Source: an uncultured Ruminiclostridium sp. (GTDB taxonomy: Bacteria > Bacillota > Clostridia > Oscillospirales > Ruminococcaceae). From it: a stretch of DNA of 64,000 bases. How positions within the stretch are numbered: the first letter of the stretch is position 1; each line of letters starts with the position of its first letter. The DNA is taken from the NCBI GenBank assembly GCA_910579265.1, contig CAJTTE010000003.1, positions 159,058 to 223,057 on the forward strand, written 5' to 3'. The position numbers were made by a program, and so were the translations under genes. Positions 9,448 through 18,614 of this stretch are shown one piece after another. The notes under the pieces are model-generated. The model was not told where the DNA came from, searched no databases, and saw nothing but the letters and a program-made list of their open reading frames with translations.

Positions 9448-9476
9448 ATTATACTACTTTTTGAAAAAAATGGCAA
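9448..9476 (-). promoter_or_regulatory. sigma-A promoter of recJ
   Basis: Read on the minus strand: TTGCCA, a 17-base spacer, TATAAT. The recJ ATG lies about 45 bases downstream. Confidence 0.7.
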
Positions 9477-9592
9477 GGGGGTGACCGATACGGGAAATAA
9501 ACGGTTAAAAACCTATTGCCTTCATATACACATGATCTGCAAAACGCTTTGATCTTTCAGAAGGAAAAGAAATATTCCGGGACCGGCAGAGG

Positions 9593-9730
9593 AAGAATTT
9601 ATTTTGATGTCTGAGAACATTGTACCGATTCAGGAGAATCCCTAAGCTTTACCGCGCTCCTTTCCGGCATAATAACCTCAAACAAAGTAAAATAAAAAAA
9701 TTATTTTAATGCCTGAGAACATTGCAGCGT
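9593..9730 (+). repeat. TATAAT/hairpin repeat family 5, one full and one partial unit
   Basis: It contains CATAATAACCTCAAACAAAGTAAA followed by TTTTAATGCCTGAGAACATT, preceded by a partial unit ending ATGTCTGAGAACATTGTACC. It matches the tandem array at 61573-61950 (opposite strand) and a partial copy at 10987. Confidence 0.7.
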
Positions 9731-9790
9731 TTTTTAAATGCATAGTATCAGCCGCGCTTATCTTTTACGGTATAATATACATTCATCCGA

Positions 9791-10168
9791 TTACATAACA
9801 TTCATTATCGAGGGCATCATCTCGTTGCGGTAAACCTCCACCAGCTCTCCCATAACTCTGCATTCGGTAATAATTTCCTCATCATCTCTTTCGAGAAGGC
9901 TCTCGATTTTTGCCATAGACATAGTGATCTCCAGAGCATGACCGTTATCAACGGTAAAAATATGGATATCCCTGAATTTATTCCAGCTTTTCCTTACCTG
10001 TGAAACCGCCTGTGCGGTTCCCTCGGAATTTCCTTCGGAATACATTCGCTGGACCTGCTCAAGGCTGTCGAGAATATCGTCGGAAATGTGGCATGTATAG
10101 TACAGGCTTCCTATGCCTCCTAAAAAAATAATAATTGATAAAACAATACAAATAACTATTCGTTTCAT
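9791..10168 (-). CDS. DUF4363 family protein
   Basis: This 125-residue protein has one N-terminal membrane segment (residues about 4-24) followed by a helical outer or periplasm-facing domain. Its size, pattern and position next to a DUF421 gene match DUF4363, a family found mainly in spore-forming Firmicutes. GAGGAAA lies just upstream of the ATG. It follows the DUF421 gene by 76 bases, with a weak terminator between them, so expression may be partly uncoupled. The function is not established; the neighbourhood suggests sporulation or spore membrane. Confidence 0.75.
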   Translation of the reverse strand: MKRIVICIVLSIIIFLGGIGSLYYTCHISDDILDSLEQVQRMYSEGNSEGTAQAVSQVRKSWNKFRDIHIFTVDNGHALEITMSMAKIESLLERDDEEIITECRVMGELVEVYRNEMMPSIMNVM

Positions 10169-10184
10169 TTATATTTCCTCATTT

Positions 10185-10213
10185 GAAAAAACGAAAGGAC
10201 TTTACCGTCCTTT
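10185..10213 (-). terminator. possible attenuating terminator between DUF421 and DUF4363 genes
   Basis: AAAGGAC / GTCCTTT stem with a TTTTTT run on the minus strand, placed in the short gap between two co-directional genes. Confidence 0.5.
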
Positions 10214-10244
10214 TACTTTTCGCGTTCCGATATTTACCGGCGGT

Positions 10245-10886
10245 TTATTTTAAATCCTTATCCTTTACAACTATCTGATATTTTCCGTCCGAATCGGCTG
10301 ACATAATAAATACCGATGATATTTCCGCGCCGTTCTCCTTGAGTATTTTCTTTACCCAGCCTTCGCCGAGCTTCGCTCTTTTTAGTCCGTCGGTATTGAT
10401 CTCTCCGTCGCGTATGATTATCTCCGGGGGATTTTTGGGCGGCGCTTCCTTTTGGAGAAAATTTATCTTTCCGTTCGTCTCCACGATCGCATACTGTATC
10501 TGAGAAATATCGAATATACCCTGTTCCCTCATAGCCTCCGTAACATCGTCTATCGTATATCTGAGATTTTTTAATTCCTTCTGGTCAATGACGCCGTCTG
10601 AAATAATAACTCTTGCCGATCCGCTGACCACCTTGCGTATGCGCGTGTTTTTAAGGGTAATCCCCGACATGATGACATCGAGACAGACGATCATAAGGAT
10701 CGGGACCACCCCCATGAGCATAGGCATGGATGCCTCTTCTAAAGCAAGCGTAGCAATATTGGATACCATTATCGTAGTGACCAGCTCCGAGGGCTGCAAT
10801 TCCCCCAGCTGCTTCTTGCCCATAAGCCTGAGCGAAAAAACTATCAAAAGATAAAGAATAATCGTTCTTATCGTTATAATAAGCAT
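10245..10886 (-). CDS. DUF421 membrane protein (YetF/YdfR-like)
   Basis: I start at the ATG at 10886 (MLIITIRTIILYLLIVFSLRLMGKKQLGEL), which has AAGGGG ten bases upstream; the longer frame to 10973 adds an unrelated leader. The 213-residue product has three membrane segments in its first ~85 residues and two soluble alpha/beta modules after them, including the LRLMGKKQLGELQPSELV motif typical of DUF421. In Bacillus this family has several paralogs, and members (2Duf-type) are linked to spore heat resistance. Its place beside gerA genes supports a spore-related membrane role, by inference. Confidence 0.88.
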   Translation of the reverse strand: MLIITIRTIILYLLIVFSLRLMGKKQLGELQPSELVTTIMVSNIATLALEEASMPMLMGVVPILMIVCLDVIMSGITLKNTRIRKVVSGSARVIISDGVIDQKELKNLRYTIDDVTEAMREQGIFDISQIQYAIVETNGKINFLQKEAPPKNPPEIIIRDGEINTDGLKRAKLGEGWVKKILKENGAEISSVFIMSADSDGKYQIVVKDKDLK

Positions 10887-10986
10887 TTGTCGAACCCCTT
10901 GTAAATGTTGATCAAAAATATTTTGCACAGATAACGATAAAATATTACAACACCCTTGCCGCTTCATAAGCATAAGATAAAAAACC

Positions 10987-11065
10987 GGGATCGCTCCGCT
11001 CTGCTGCGCTCTTCTGATGGTATAATAACCTCAGATAAAAGAAATAGAAATATCTGCTCCCGATT
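10987..11065 (+). repeat. partial family 5 repeat unit
   Basis: GGATCGCTCCGCTCTGCTGCGCTCTT and GATGGTATAATAACCTCAG match the units at 61573-61950. It lies between the DUF421 gene and gerAA and points its TATAAT box towards gerAA. The rest of the 10887-11292 gap shows no gene; a sigma-G-like promoter just before gerAA is possible but not clear. Confidence 0.55.
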
Positions 11066-11292
11066 CCGGAAACGTTTTTCTGACTGTAAAAATTCTTCTG
11101 ATGCATCTATGATATAAACGACCGCTGATCAGATATAATTTTAATATAGCGTCGAATTTAACAAAACCTCCTGATACAAAACAAAAACGACCCGTATCGC
11201 AAATCGGTTGTTTTTTATTTTTCGGGTAGTATTAATCATTCCTTAACGGGATACAATATCAAAAATAAAACTAAAACTAAGGAATGCCGAAA

Positions 11293-12777
11293 ATGGAACT
11301 TAAAGATAAAAAGCTTTCTTCCTCGTTGGAGGAAAATGTAATAAATTTACGGACCGTTATGTCCAACAGCAGCGATCTTACAATAAAGCATGCCAAAGCC
11401 GGCGGACATACCATATGCATAATTTTCTGCGAAGGTATGGCGAGCACCGAAACGATGGCCGACCTTATCTTCCGTCCGATAAACTCTCTGGAAAAGGAGA
11501 TGCCCCTTGACGAACTTGCAAAGAACCTTGAAGAAGGGCTTTTGCTTGCAGGAGAACAAAAGCAGTCCGATACCTACGAAGATCTCTGTCTTGATATAAT
11601 GTCGGGCTTTGTCACCATCCTGGTAGACGGAATTGACCGGGGTATCTCCGTAGGCGTCCAGGGTTATGCTTCCCGTTCCGTTGAACAGCCTCTTACCCAT
11701 AACAACGTAAGAGGAAGCCGCGACGGCTTCGTGGAAGTAGTTCGTACAAATATATCACTGGTGCGTCGCCGCATGAAAAGCCCGGATCTGGTTTTTAAAA
11801 TGATGCAGCTTGGGGACATGTCGAACACTGACGTATGTCTGTGCTACATTAAGGGGGCGGCGGATAAAAAACTTATCAAAGAAGTGGAAAAGCGGCTTAA
11901 GGCAATTCCTTTGAACACCATAATCGAATGCGGATATATCCAATCCTTTCTTGAAAATTCCGGTAATCAGCTTTTCTCCGAAATAGGAACCACCGAGCGT
12001 CCCGACACCTTTACCTCCAAACTTCACGAAGGGAAAATCGGCATACTTGTAGACGGCTCACCCTTCGCCTTGTACGTGCCCAAGCTGTTTATGGAGAATT
12101 TCAACGTAATTGACGACTATACCGGCAGGCCGCTTTATACCGCCGTCATAAGGGTCATCCGGTATATGGCGCTGATAATAGCCACCGTAACATCCGGATT
12201 TTACGTTGCCCTTGCCAACTTTAACCCGGAGCTGTTCCCCGAAGCGCTGCTCCTGAATCTCGCCACAAGCATACAGGACACGCCTTACCCGCTTCTTGCC
12301 GAATGCCTGGTAATCCATGTTTTCTATGAGATAATGCGCGAGGCGGGGCTGAGGATACCCACAAATATCGGACACGCCGTTTCTATAGTCGGCGGACTGG
12401 TCATCGGCGATATTGTGGTTTCCGCGGGTCTGGTGGGAGCGCCGATGGTTCTTATAGTGGCGGTATCGGCAATAACAAGCTTTGTAGTTCCCGACCTGTA
12501 TGACAGCATAGTGGTTCTCAGATTCGCCTATATAATTGTCGGCGGAATATGGGGACTGTTCGGTATAACCGTTCTTTCCGCTCTTGTAACAATAAAGCTA
12601 TGCTCCCAGGAGAGCTACGGGGTGCCTCACACCTCTCCCGTTTCTCCGTTTTCTCCTAAAGCTATGCGCGACTTCATTTTGAGGCGCGACTGGAAAATAC
12701 TGTCTAAAAGCGATTACCATGTACAGGACCTGGCAGGGGTAAACATAGGGGAGACTAACGAAAAAAACAGCATGTAA
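11293..12777 (+). CDS. gerAA: spore germinant receptor subunit A (GerA family)
   Basis: The 494-residue protein is the A subunit of an inner-membrane nutrient germinant receptor. The N-terminal ~290 residues are soluble (two subdomains), and the rest holds several membrane segments, including VIRYMALIIATVTSGFYVALANF and GLVIGDIVVSAGLVGAPMVLIVAVSAI, the conserved core of GerA proteins. The first ATG at 11284 overlaps the AAGGA ribosome binding site, so the ATG nine bases later (MELKDKKLSS) is the better start. It begins a gerAA-gerAB-gerAC operon. The germinant is not predictable from sequence. Confidence 0.93.
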   Translation: MELKDKKLSSSLEENVINLRTVMSNSSDLTIKHAKAGGHTICIIFCEGMASTETMADLIFRPINSLEKEMPLDELAKNLEEGLLLAGEQKQSDTYEDLCLDIMSGFVTILVDGIDRGISVGVQGYASRSVEQPLTHNNVRGSRDGFVEVVRTNISLVRRRMKSPDLVFKMMQLGDMSNTDVCLCYIKGAADKKLIKEVEKRLKAIPLNTIIECGYIQSFLENSGNQLFSEIGTTERPDTFTSKLHEGKIGILVDGSPFALYVPKLFMENFNVIDDYTGRPLYTAVIRVIRYMALIIATVTSGFYVALANFNPELFPEALLLNLATSIQDTPYPLLAECLVIHVFYEIMREAGLRIPTNIGHAVSIVGGLVIGDIVVSAGLVGAPMVLIVAVSAITSFVVPDLYDSIVVLRFAYIIVGGIWGLFGITVLSALVTIKLCSQESYGVPHTSPVSPFSPKAMRDFILRRDWKILSKSDYHVQDLAGVNIGETNEKNSM

Positions 12778-12850
12778 CCGTATTTCGGATTATAAAATTT
12801 CCAAGGTCTTCGGATAATCCAAACGCATCTTAAGAGGTAATATTTTAAAA

Positions 12851-13948
12851 ATGACAAGTATAAAAAAAATCAGCCATTTACAGCTTGCGGTACTTCTGAT
12901 AACCTCAAGGCTGTTTTCCGAAGCGGTAAACTTTCCGCTTGTGAATACCGAATACGGAATGCAAAGGTTTGCAGTCATACTGACCGCTTATGTAATCCTG
13001 TTCCTCCAGTATATCCCGCTTATGTACCTTACAAAAAAATATTCCGGGGAAAGCGCCTCGGGAATAATTTCCGACAGAAACAAAGTGTTGGGATGGATCT
13101 ACGCCGTTTTAATAACCGCTGCTGTTTTGACCGCGTCAATATCCTCCATGTGCCGTATGAGATTTTACGCCTCAAGCACTATATTCGGGCAGGCTCCCCC
13201 GGTATTGCTTATCATTCTTATGCTGCTGGTCTGCGGCTTTGCCGCGTGGAAAGGGATACAAGGCACCGCCAGGAGCGGAGTGATATTCGCGGGAGTTTTT
13301 GTAGCCTTTCTGATCCTTATAGCCGTAAGCGTGTGGCAGCTTTGCGATCCGAAATGGCTGTATCCGGCCTTTATCGAAGATACCGAAGAATTTGTCAAAC
13401 AGGTTCTTGAACAGATTGGGAGCAATTCCGAAATAATATTCTTTGCCGTTCTTTCCGAGCATGTGACGGAAAAATCCCATCGGACCGTACTCTGGTATGT
13501 TCCTGCGGTAATGGTGGTATTGGAGCTGATGTTTCTTTTGGAAATGCTTGTACTCGGCCCCTTTCTCGGAAGCGCCAGCTTCCCCTTCTTCACCGTTTCC
13601 GCCCTTTCGAATATCGTGCTGTTTCAGAGGCTTGATGGCATAGACGTAGCCGTATGGACGCTGATGTGCATTATAAAAATAACCCTTGCCCTTCTTTGCA
13701 TAAGAACGGTATTCAGCAGGCTTGCAGGAGAAAAGACGGGAATGATAACCGCCTTTTCCGGGCTTGTTATAATAGCCGCCGTATCCATCGGAATGGGAAG
13801 CAACACAAGCTTTGTGGAATGGATAACGAAAATACTGACAAGCGGTATCCCGATGATAATATGCGGGATAATATTTCCGATAATTGCCTTAATAATGGCA
13901 AAGAAAGTAAAGAAGAAAGGGGATGAAGAAAATAAGGAAGCTTCTTAA
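12851..13948 (+). CDS. gerAB: spore germinant receptor subunit B (GerAB, permease-like)
   Basis: The 365-residue product is almost entirely hydrophobic, with about ten predicted membrane segments, as in the amino-acid-permease-related GerB subunits that bind the germinant. It opens with ISHLQLAVLLITSRLF and has the family's EIIFFAVLSEHV segment in the middle. AAGAGGT precedes the ATG. The 3' end overlaps the gerAC start by 26 bases in another frame, implying translational coupling. Confidence 0.92.
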   Translation: MTSIKKISHLQLAVLLITSRLFSEAVNFPLVNTEYGMQRFAVILTAYVILFLQYIPLMYLTKKYSGESASGIISDRNKVLGWIYAVLITAAVLTASISSMCRMRFYASSTIFGQAPPVLLIILMLLVCGFAAWKGIQGTARSGVIFAGVFVAFLILIAVSVWQLCDPKWLYPAFIEDTEEFVKQVLEQIGSNSEIIFFAVLSEHVTEKSHRTVLWYVPAVMVVLELMFLLEMLVLGPFLGSASFPFFTVSALSNIVLFQRLDGIDVAVWTLMCIIKITLALLCIRTVFSRLAGEKTGMITAFSGLVIIAAVSIGMGSNTSFVEWITKILTSGIPMIICGIIFPIIALIMAKKVKKKGDEENKEAS

Positions 13949-15068
13949 AATATCCGCCGCCCTGACAGCCTCCGCCCTGCTCACCGGCTGCGTGCCCCAC
14001 ACCGAGCTTAACGAAAAGGCAATAGTTATGGCGATAGGTATAGATTATGAGGAAGAAAAGTTCAATATAACCTTTCAATACTATAATCCCACGGGTCTGG
14101 GCGGAAGAACTCTGGTGGACAACTCTCAGCCGAATGTCCTTACCGCAAAGGGAACGGGCGAAAACGTATACGGCGCCCTGGAGGATGCCTCCTTCCGCTG
14201 CGGAAGGGAGCTTATGCTGGGCGTTACGCAAATAATCGTTATAGGCGAGGATGCTGCAAAATACTCTGTGGACAGAGTGATCGATTTTACAAAAAGCTTT
14301 TTTCAAAGCCATCCGGATATGCTTATAACGGTGGCTGAGGGAAAGGCATGCGACCTGATGCAGGTTAAATTCAGCGAAGGAACGGTTTCCACCCAGAAGC
14401 TGAAATTCATGCTTACCAATGCCGAAAAAAGCGGCATCGTAAGTCTTCCTTCTGCGCTGGATCTGTTTATTGCGCTTCAGACAAAACAGAAAAGCGCCTG
14501 CCTGCCGCGTCTCAGGCTTATTGACGACGGAAAAAGCGACGCCTCCCAGGACGGAAAAACGATTGAGATCGCCGGAGGCGTCCTGATAAAGGACGGAAAA
14601 GCCGTAGATGAAACCGATATAGAGGTCATGTCCGGTCTGGAGATATTATGCTGTATAACCCAGACCGGAACGGTAACCGTGGACTATAATGAAGAAAAAA
14701 TTTCGGTAGGGCTTGTGGATATAAAAACAAAGATAAAACCCTCCATGGAGAATGAAAGACTGGTGCTCGACGTTAATCTGACCTCCGCCGGAAGATATCT
14801 TATAGATCCATACGGAAGCTATGTGGACAATGACAACAAAGAGATCGAAAAGCTCTGCGGAGAACAGCTCATATCGCGTATGGAAAAGGCCATAAAAGAA
14901 ACCGTGCTGAAGCACGGAACGGACGTTTTCATTTTGGAGAAAACCATAAGGCACTATGATTATAAGCTTTGGAAAAGTATCGAGGATGACTTCGAAGAAT
15001 ATCTGAAAAACGCGGAATTCCGCATCGACACGTCGATAGATATAGATAAGCTGATACTGACGAAATGA
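13923..15068 (+). CDS. gerAC: spore germinant receptor subunit C, lipoprotein (GerAC)
   Basis: The 381-residue product begins with a lipoprotein signal peptide ending in the lipobox LLTGC (Cys at residue 23), so it is anchored to the outer face of the spore inner membrane. The mature part starts with a HTELNEKAIVMAIGIDYEE pattern characteristic of the Ger(x)C family, followed by three domains of about 100 residues each. The start lies inside the end of gerAB with AAAGGGG directly before the ATG. The length is normal for the family. Confidence 0.93.
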   Translation: MKKIRKLLKISAALTASALLTGCVPHTELNEKAIVMAIGIDYEEEKFNITFQYYNPTGLGGRTLVDNSQPNVLTAKGTGENVYGALEDASFRCGRELMLGVTQIIVIGEDAAKYSVDRVIDFTKSFFQSHPDMLITVAEGKACDLMQVKFSEGTVSTQKLKFMLTNAEKSGIVSLPSALDLFIALQTKQKSACLPRLRLIDDGKSDASQDGKTIEIAGGVLIKDGKAVDETDIEVMSGLEILCCITQTGTVTVDYNEEKISVGLVDIKTKIKPSMENERLVLDVNLTSAGRYLIDPYGSYVDNDNKEIEKLCGEQLISRMEKAIKETVLKHGTDVFILEKTIRHYDYKLWKSIEDDFEEYLKNAEFRIDTSIDIDKLILTK

Positions 15069-15437
15069 TTTTTTAAACGTCCCCGCGTATGCGCGGAATT
15101 CCCCGACAGCTATTTATAAAGAAATACGGATTAAATGATACTTTTTCGGATTTTCGCTTGCGGATCACGTAAATAGGCTCGAAAACCCGGGTGGTCCGGC
15201 GATAACTCCGGACTTCCTTTTTCCTGACTGTCCCGCGGCATTGGCATTCCTTAAAAACCCGTTTGCTCATCTTGACTTTGTATCCCGGCGGCTGAAAGTC
15301 ATATGAAAATAAGCTGTTCACCGAGGCAGTTCTTTGATGGATATTGACATTTTTTTAAAAACCGGTAAGGTCGAATGCCGTTAAATCCGTTCATTCCCCG
15401 GTACAATCATTTTCCGGAATATCTTTTTTCATAAGAT
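15069..15437. other. intergenic after gerAC
   Basis: Only a weak CCGCG/CGCGG hairpin just after the gerAC stop is noted; no gene is supported. Confidence 0.5.
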
Positions 15438-15477
15438 AAAAAGCATGGATAAGCTGACGGCTTATTCCATGCTTTTT
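15438..15477. terminator. strong bidirectional terminator
   Basis: AAAAAGCATGGATAAGC pairs with GCTTATTCCATGCTTTTT around TGACG, giving A- and T-runs on both sides. It ends the minus-strand DUF5662-like gene and can also end plus-strand transcription from the ger operon. Confidence 0.85.
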
Positions 15478-15487
15478 ATATGCGGTC

Positions 15488-16075
15488 TTATTCGGCTTTT
15501 ATTTCAACCTTGCGGATATTTCCGTTGTTTTTTCTTTTTTTATCTTCTCTCAGCTCTTTTTTGATCATCAGGAAGGCTCTCTCCTCCCCTTCGTCTCTTA
15601 CCGCGCTCAGCCATTCATGAAGCTTTTCCCAGGTCGAAAAATGTATGAGCTGCGGCGCCAGCTTGCTTTGTATAAAATATTCATATGCGTCGCCCTGACG
15701 GTATTTTTCGCCGTTATAGATGCGGCAGGCCGCTATACGGTCACAGCACATCTCCGCCGTATATTTTAGAGGCATTTCTATCGGTATAATCCCCACATCC
15801 TTTTTATAATCCGTCCAATACTCTAAATGATGCCGGTTTCTGCCTTTATGGTGAAGCCATGCGGAGCTGTATCCGATTTCTTTTCTTTCCAGATCATTGG
15901 GGGAGCAGTTGCCGGTATAGTACCTTACACCCGCAATAAATTCGCAAGGCGAAAATTTCGAGAGATCATGGACAAGCCCCTGCCTGTACAATCCGCATTT
16001 AAAGCAGAACCGTCTTACAAGTCGCCTGTGCCTCACTACCGTGGACAAATGCCCGAAAAACTTATTCTTAGCCAA
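15488..16075 (-). CDS. DUF5662-like protein
   Basis: The 195-residue product starts with TTG at 16075, which is preceded by TGGAGGT at ideal distance. It contains HDLSKFSPCEF near residue 36 and a His-rich segment AWLHHKGRNRHHLEYW, the hallmarks I associate with DUF5662, a family of unknown function found in Firmicutes and their phages. The conserved His/Asp residues suggest a metal-binding, possibly HD-like, site; this is inference. The C-terminal tail is strongly basic (KKELREDKKRKNN). It is apparently a single-gene unit. Confidence 0.7.
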   Translation of the reverse strand: MAKNKFFGHLSTVVRHRRLVRRFCFKCGLYRQGLVHDLSKFSPCEFIAGVRYYTGNCSPNDLERKEIGYSSAWLHHKGRNRHHLEYWTDYKKDVGIIPIEMPLKYTAEMCCDRIAACRIYNGEKYRQGDAYEYFIQSKLAPQLIHFSTWEKLHEWLSAVRDEGEERAFLMIKKELREDKKRKNNGNIRKVEIKAE

Positions 16076-16277
16076 TGCCCTACCTCCATGTGATGCGGCA
16101 TATAAAGTCTTTGTTATAAAGACTTATCCCAAATCAGGTTGCAAATAATTAAAAAGGCGGTCAGAAAATAATTACAGAGATAAGCTCGGATCCTTTCAAG
16201 GAATACGGATATCATTACGAAAAAGTACCGTTGTCATAGCGGCCGCATACGAAGCCTTCCGTCTGCCGGTGAAAGCC

Positions 16278-16760
16278 TCACACATCGTAATGGAAGAAAT
16301 CGAGCTTTCCGTTTTCGTCTGTAATAATTCCGTAGGAATAAGGCTCGCCGCCCCGCGGCAGAGATATGCTGCCGGGATTAAACAAGTGTATGCCGTTGGA
16401 AAAGCTGTAATGTCGGCAATGAGTATGGCCGAAAAGAGCCGCGTGACATCCGTTCTGAGCCGCCGCATTTTCCAGTCTTTCGAGACCGTGATCCACATCG
16501 AAGGTATGGCCGTGGCAAAGGAAAAATCTGTGCTGTCCTATATCCACAACCGAAGTGTAAGGAATAGAACGGTTATAATCATTGTTGCCTCTTATTCTAT
16601 ACGTATCTGTACCAACGACATTTCTCATGGCGATCATATAATCGTCCTCACCGTCTCCGAGAAAAATGAAAGCCTGAAATCCTGTTTTTCTTTCTTTTTC
16701 GATAACCTTGATCCAGTCACGGTAAGATCCGTGGCTGTCGGATATAACCAAAATCCTCAT
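16278..16760 (-). CDS. metallophosphoesterase, YfcE/MJ0936 type
   Basis: The 160-residue product matches the small calcineurin-like phosphodiesterase family. Metal-ligand motifs are visible in order: DSHG at residues 8-11, FLGDGEDD, GNND (usually GNCD), CHGHTFD and GHTH, followed by NPGS. Family members hydrolyse phosphodiesters in vitro; the physiological substrate is unknown. The length is normal. Confidence 0.9.
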   Translation of the reverse strand: MRILVISDSHGSYRDWIKVIEKERKTGFQAFIFLGDGEDDYMIAMRNVVGTDTYRIRGNNDYNRSIPYTSVVDIGQHRFFLCHGHTFDVDHGLERLENAAAQNGCHAALFGHTHCRHYSFSNGIHLFNPGSISLPRGGEPYSYGIITDENGKLDFFHYDV

Positions 16761-17222
16761 TGCGGTTCTCCCTTGCCGCCGCTTAACGCGGCTTATTTTT
16801 ATGCTCGCCGTTTTAAAAGCCGTTATCAGATCAAACAGCTAAATGCTGTCGTACAAATGTAATATTTTAAAAAACCTTTGGACATAAAGCTTAATATTAT
16901 AGATCCGCAAGGATCGGTAAAACCTTTCTTAAAACGCCCGTATTCTATCATTAACGGATTCGGTTCCTACGGATAAGATGCGGCTGCTGAAGAATTTAAA
17001 AATACGCTTGTATTTTAAGACGGTTTTTGAGATCGGCCCTTTTTTGAAATCGGTCTTATTATTTGCCGAGAAAGCAATAAGCCCGGATCAAAAAATACCG
17101 CAGATTTTTTCGGTAACACTGCCGTATTTTAGGATTTTGGGATGCAACAATAATTTCCCTTTTAGAAATTTTGAAAAATAACGGAGCATAAACGGATCAA
17201 AAAAGTCCGAAAAAGACGTTTT
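16761..17222. other. AT-rich intergenic
   Basis: About 460 bases upstream of the phosphoesterase gene with no supportable gene. Confidence 0.45.
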
Positions 17223-17716
17223 CTATTTACAAAAATCTCTGCGGCTATGACGCAGAGATTTTAAAATAATGTGCCTGATCACCATAAAAAGATTTTCGAT
17301 TAAATAATTAAAACCAACCCAGCCCCGCATGATCCCGCTCCCGTATCCTTCACTTTCTGCAAACCAAAAATGAATTCCCTCAATGAAAACTCGGGAAAGA
17401 CCGGAACAAAAACAAGCCGAAAAGAGAACCGGAAGTATGACCGGAAAAGACGTTTTCCTTTTGCAAAAAACCGTAGCTTTGCTTCGGTTTATCCAAAAAT
17501 ATATATTATCAAAAAAATTTAAATAACACGTCAAAACCAACGCAGCCCTGCATGATCCCGCCCCCGTATCCTTCACTTTCTGCAAAACAAAAATGAATTC
17601 CCTCAATGAAAACTCGGGAAAGACCGGAACAAAAACAAGCCGAAAAGAGAACCGGAAGTATGACCGGAAAAGACGTTTTCCTTTTGCAAAAAACCGTAGC
17701 TTTGCTACGGTTTTTC
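17223..17716. repeat. tandem duplication carrying the tRNA-fMet terminator
   Basis: A ~180-bp sequence at 17311-17490 is repeated almost exactly at 17535-17713. Each copy ends with GACGTTTTCCTTTTGCAAAA and the hairpin ACCGTAGC-TT-GCTACGGT (the second arm is changed to TTCGGT in the first copy). A third, diverged unit end is at 17210-17265, where the hairpin is CTCTGCG/CGCAGAG. The spacing is about 225 bp. Open frames across it reflect the repeat. Confidence 0.8.
17688..17716 (-). terminator. tRNA-fMet terminator
   Basis: Read on the minus strand, AAAAACCGTAGC...GCTACGGTTTTTT follows the tRNA 3' end by about ten bases. Confidence 0.8.
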
Positions 17717-17725
17717 CAAAAGATG

Positions 17726-17800
<75 letters not shown>

Positions 17801-17818
17801 ATCTTTTAATGCTTGATT

Positions 17819-17847
17819 ATTATATCATATATGCTTACAGTTGTCAA
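17819..17847 (-). promoter_or_regulatory. perfect consensus promoter of tRNA-fMet
   Basis: On the minus strand: TTGACA, 17 bases, TATAAT, about 20 bases before the tRNA. Confidence 0.85.
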
Positions 17848-18438
17848 CACTTTTTTAAAATTATTTTTATTTTTTATTCTGCCTGTATACAAGAGAACAA
17901 AATAAAGCTGCCGAAAAATCGGGAACGAAATCAAATTATGCCGTATCCTTATCGAAAAGGCTGAAAACATACGGTTTTTCAAAACGCTTATTATAAAAAA
18001 CCGTATGCTGATCGTTGAGACGGATGAAGGCCCAAAAATATGATCATAAATTTTGCCTCCCGTCCGAAAAACAAACGGCTCGATGCGGTCAAATCCGGTT
18101 TTCAACCGAAACTTCCGCATAAAAACGCTCGCCTCATTATTGTACGGTATACGGTCCGTTCTAAGCTCCGAAGGACATGCGCTTGCGCACGCGGCGGACG
18201 GCAACACATGATCATTCCGCCGTATATGCCCTTAAAATGACGAACCGACCGCTTCTTTGCATGTAAATACCGTGGGCGGAAAAGACTGAAACTTGAGCCG
18301 CATATGCTTAGTAATCGTCCGTATCCCGGCTTAACGGTCACTTATAGGGTATGTGGCTGCCCCGGCTTCATAATCCGCCGGGGGGTTCACCGCGTCGTCG
18401 GAGAATACGAAAGGGAAAATGAAACGGATATTTTTTTC
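17848..18438. other. intergenic, no gene recognised
   Basis: About 590 bases with no supportable gene on either strand. Confidence 0.45.
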
Positions 18439-18467
18439 TTGACTTTTCCCTGCTAAAGGTGTAAAAT
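18439..18467 (+). promoter_or_regulatory. sigma-A promoter of the giant c-di-GMP gene
   Basis: TTGACT, a 17-base spacer, TAAAAT; the leader to the ATG at 18615 is about 140 bases. Confidence 0.6.
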
Positions 18468-18614
18468 TAATCTGTATATAATAAATATGTACTGCGGACA
18501 AAAAAATACCTTTTTTGGTAGATTTTCCCTGAATCCGCACATCTTCCTGCGCTTCAACATAACCGTACATACCGGCTGATGTTTTTAAAATAATTGACTG
18601 AGGTATCACAGAAT

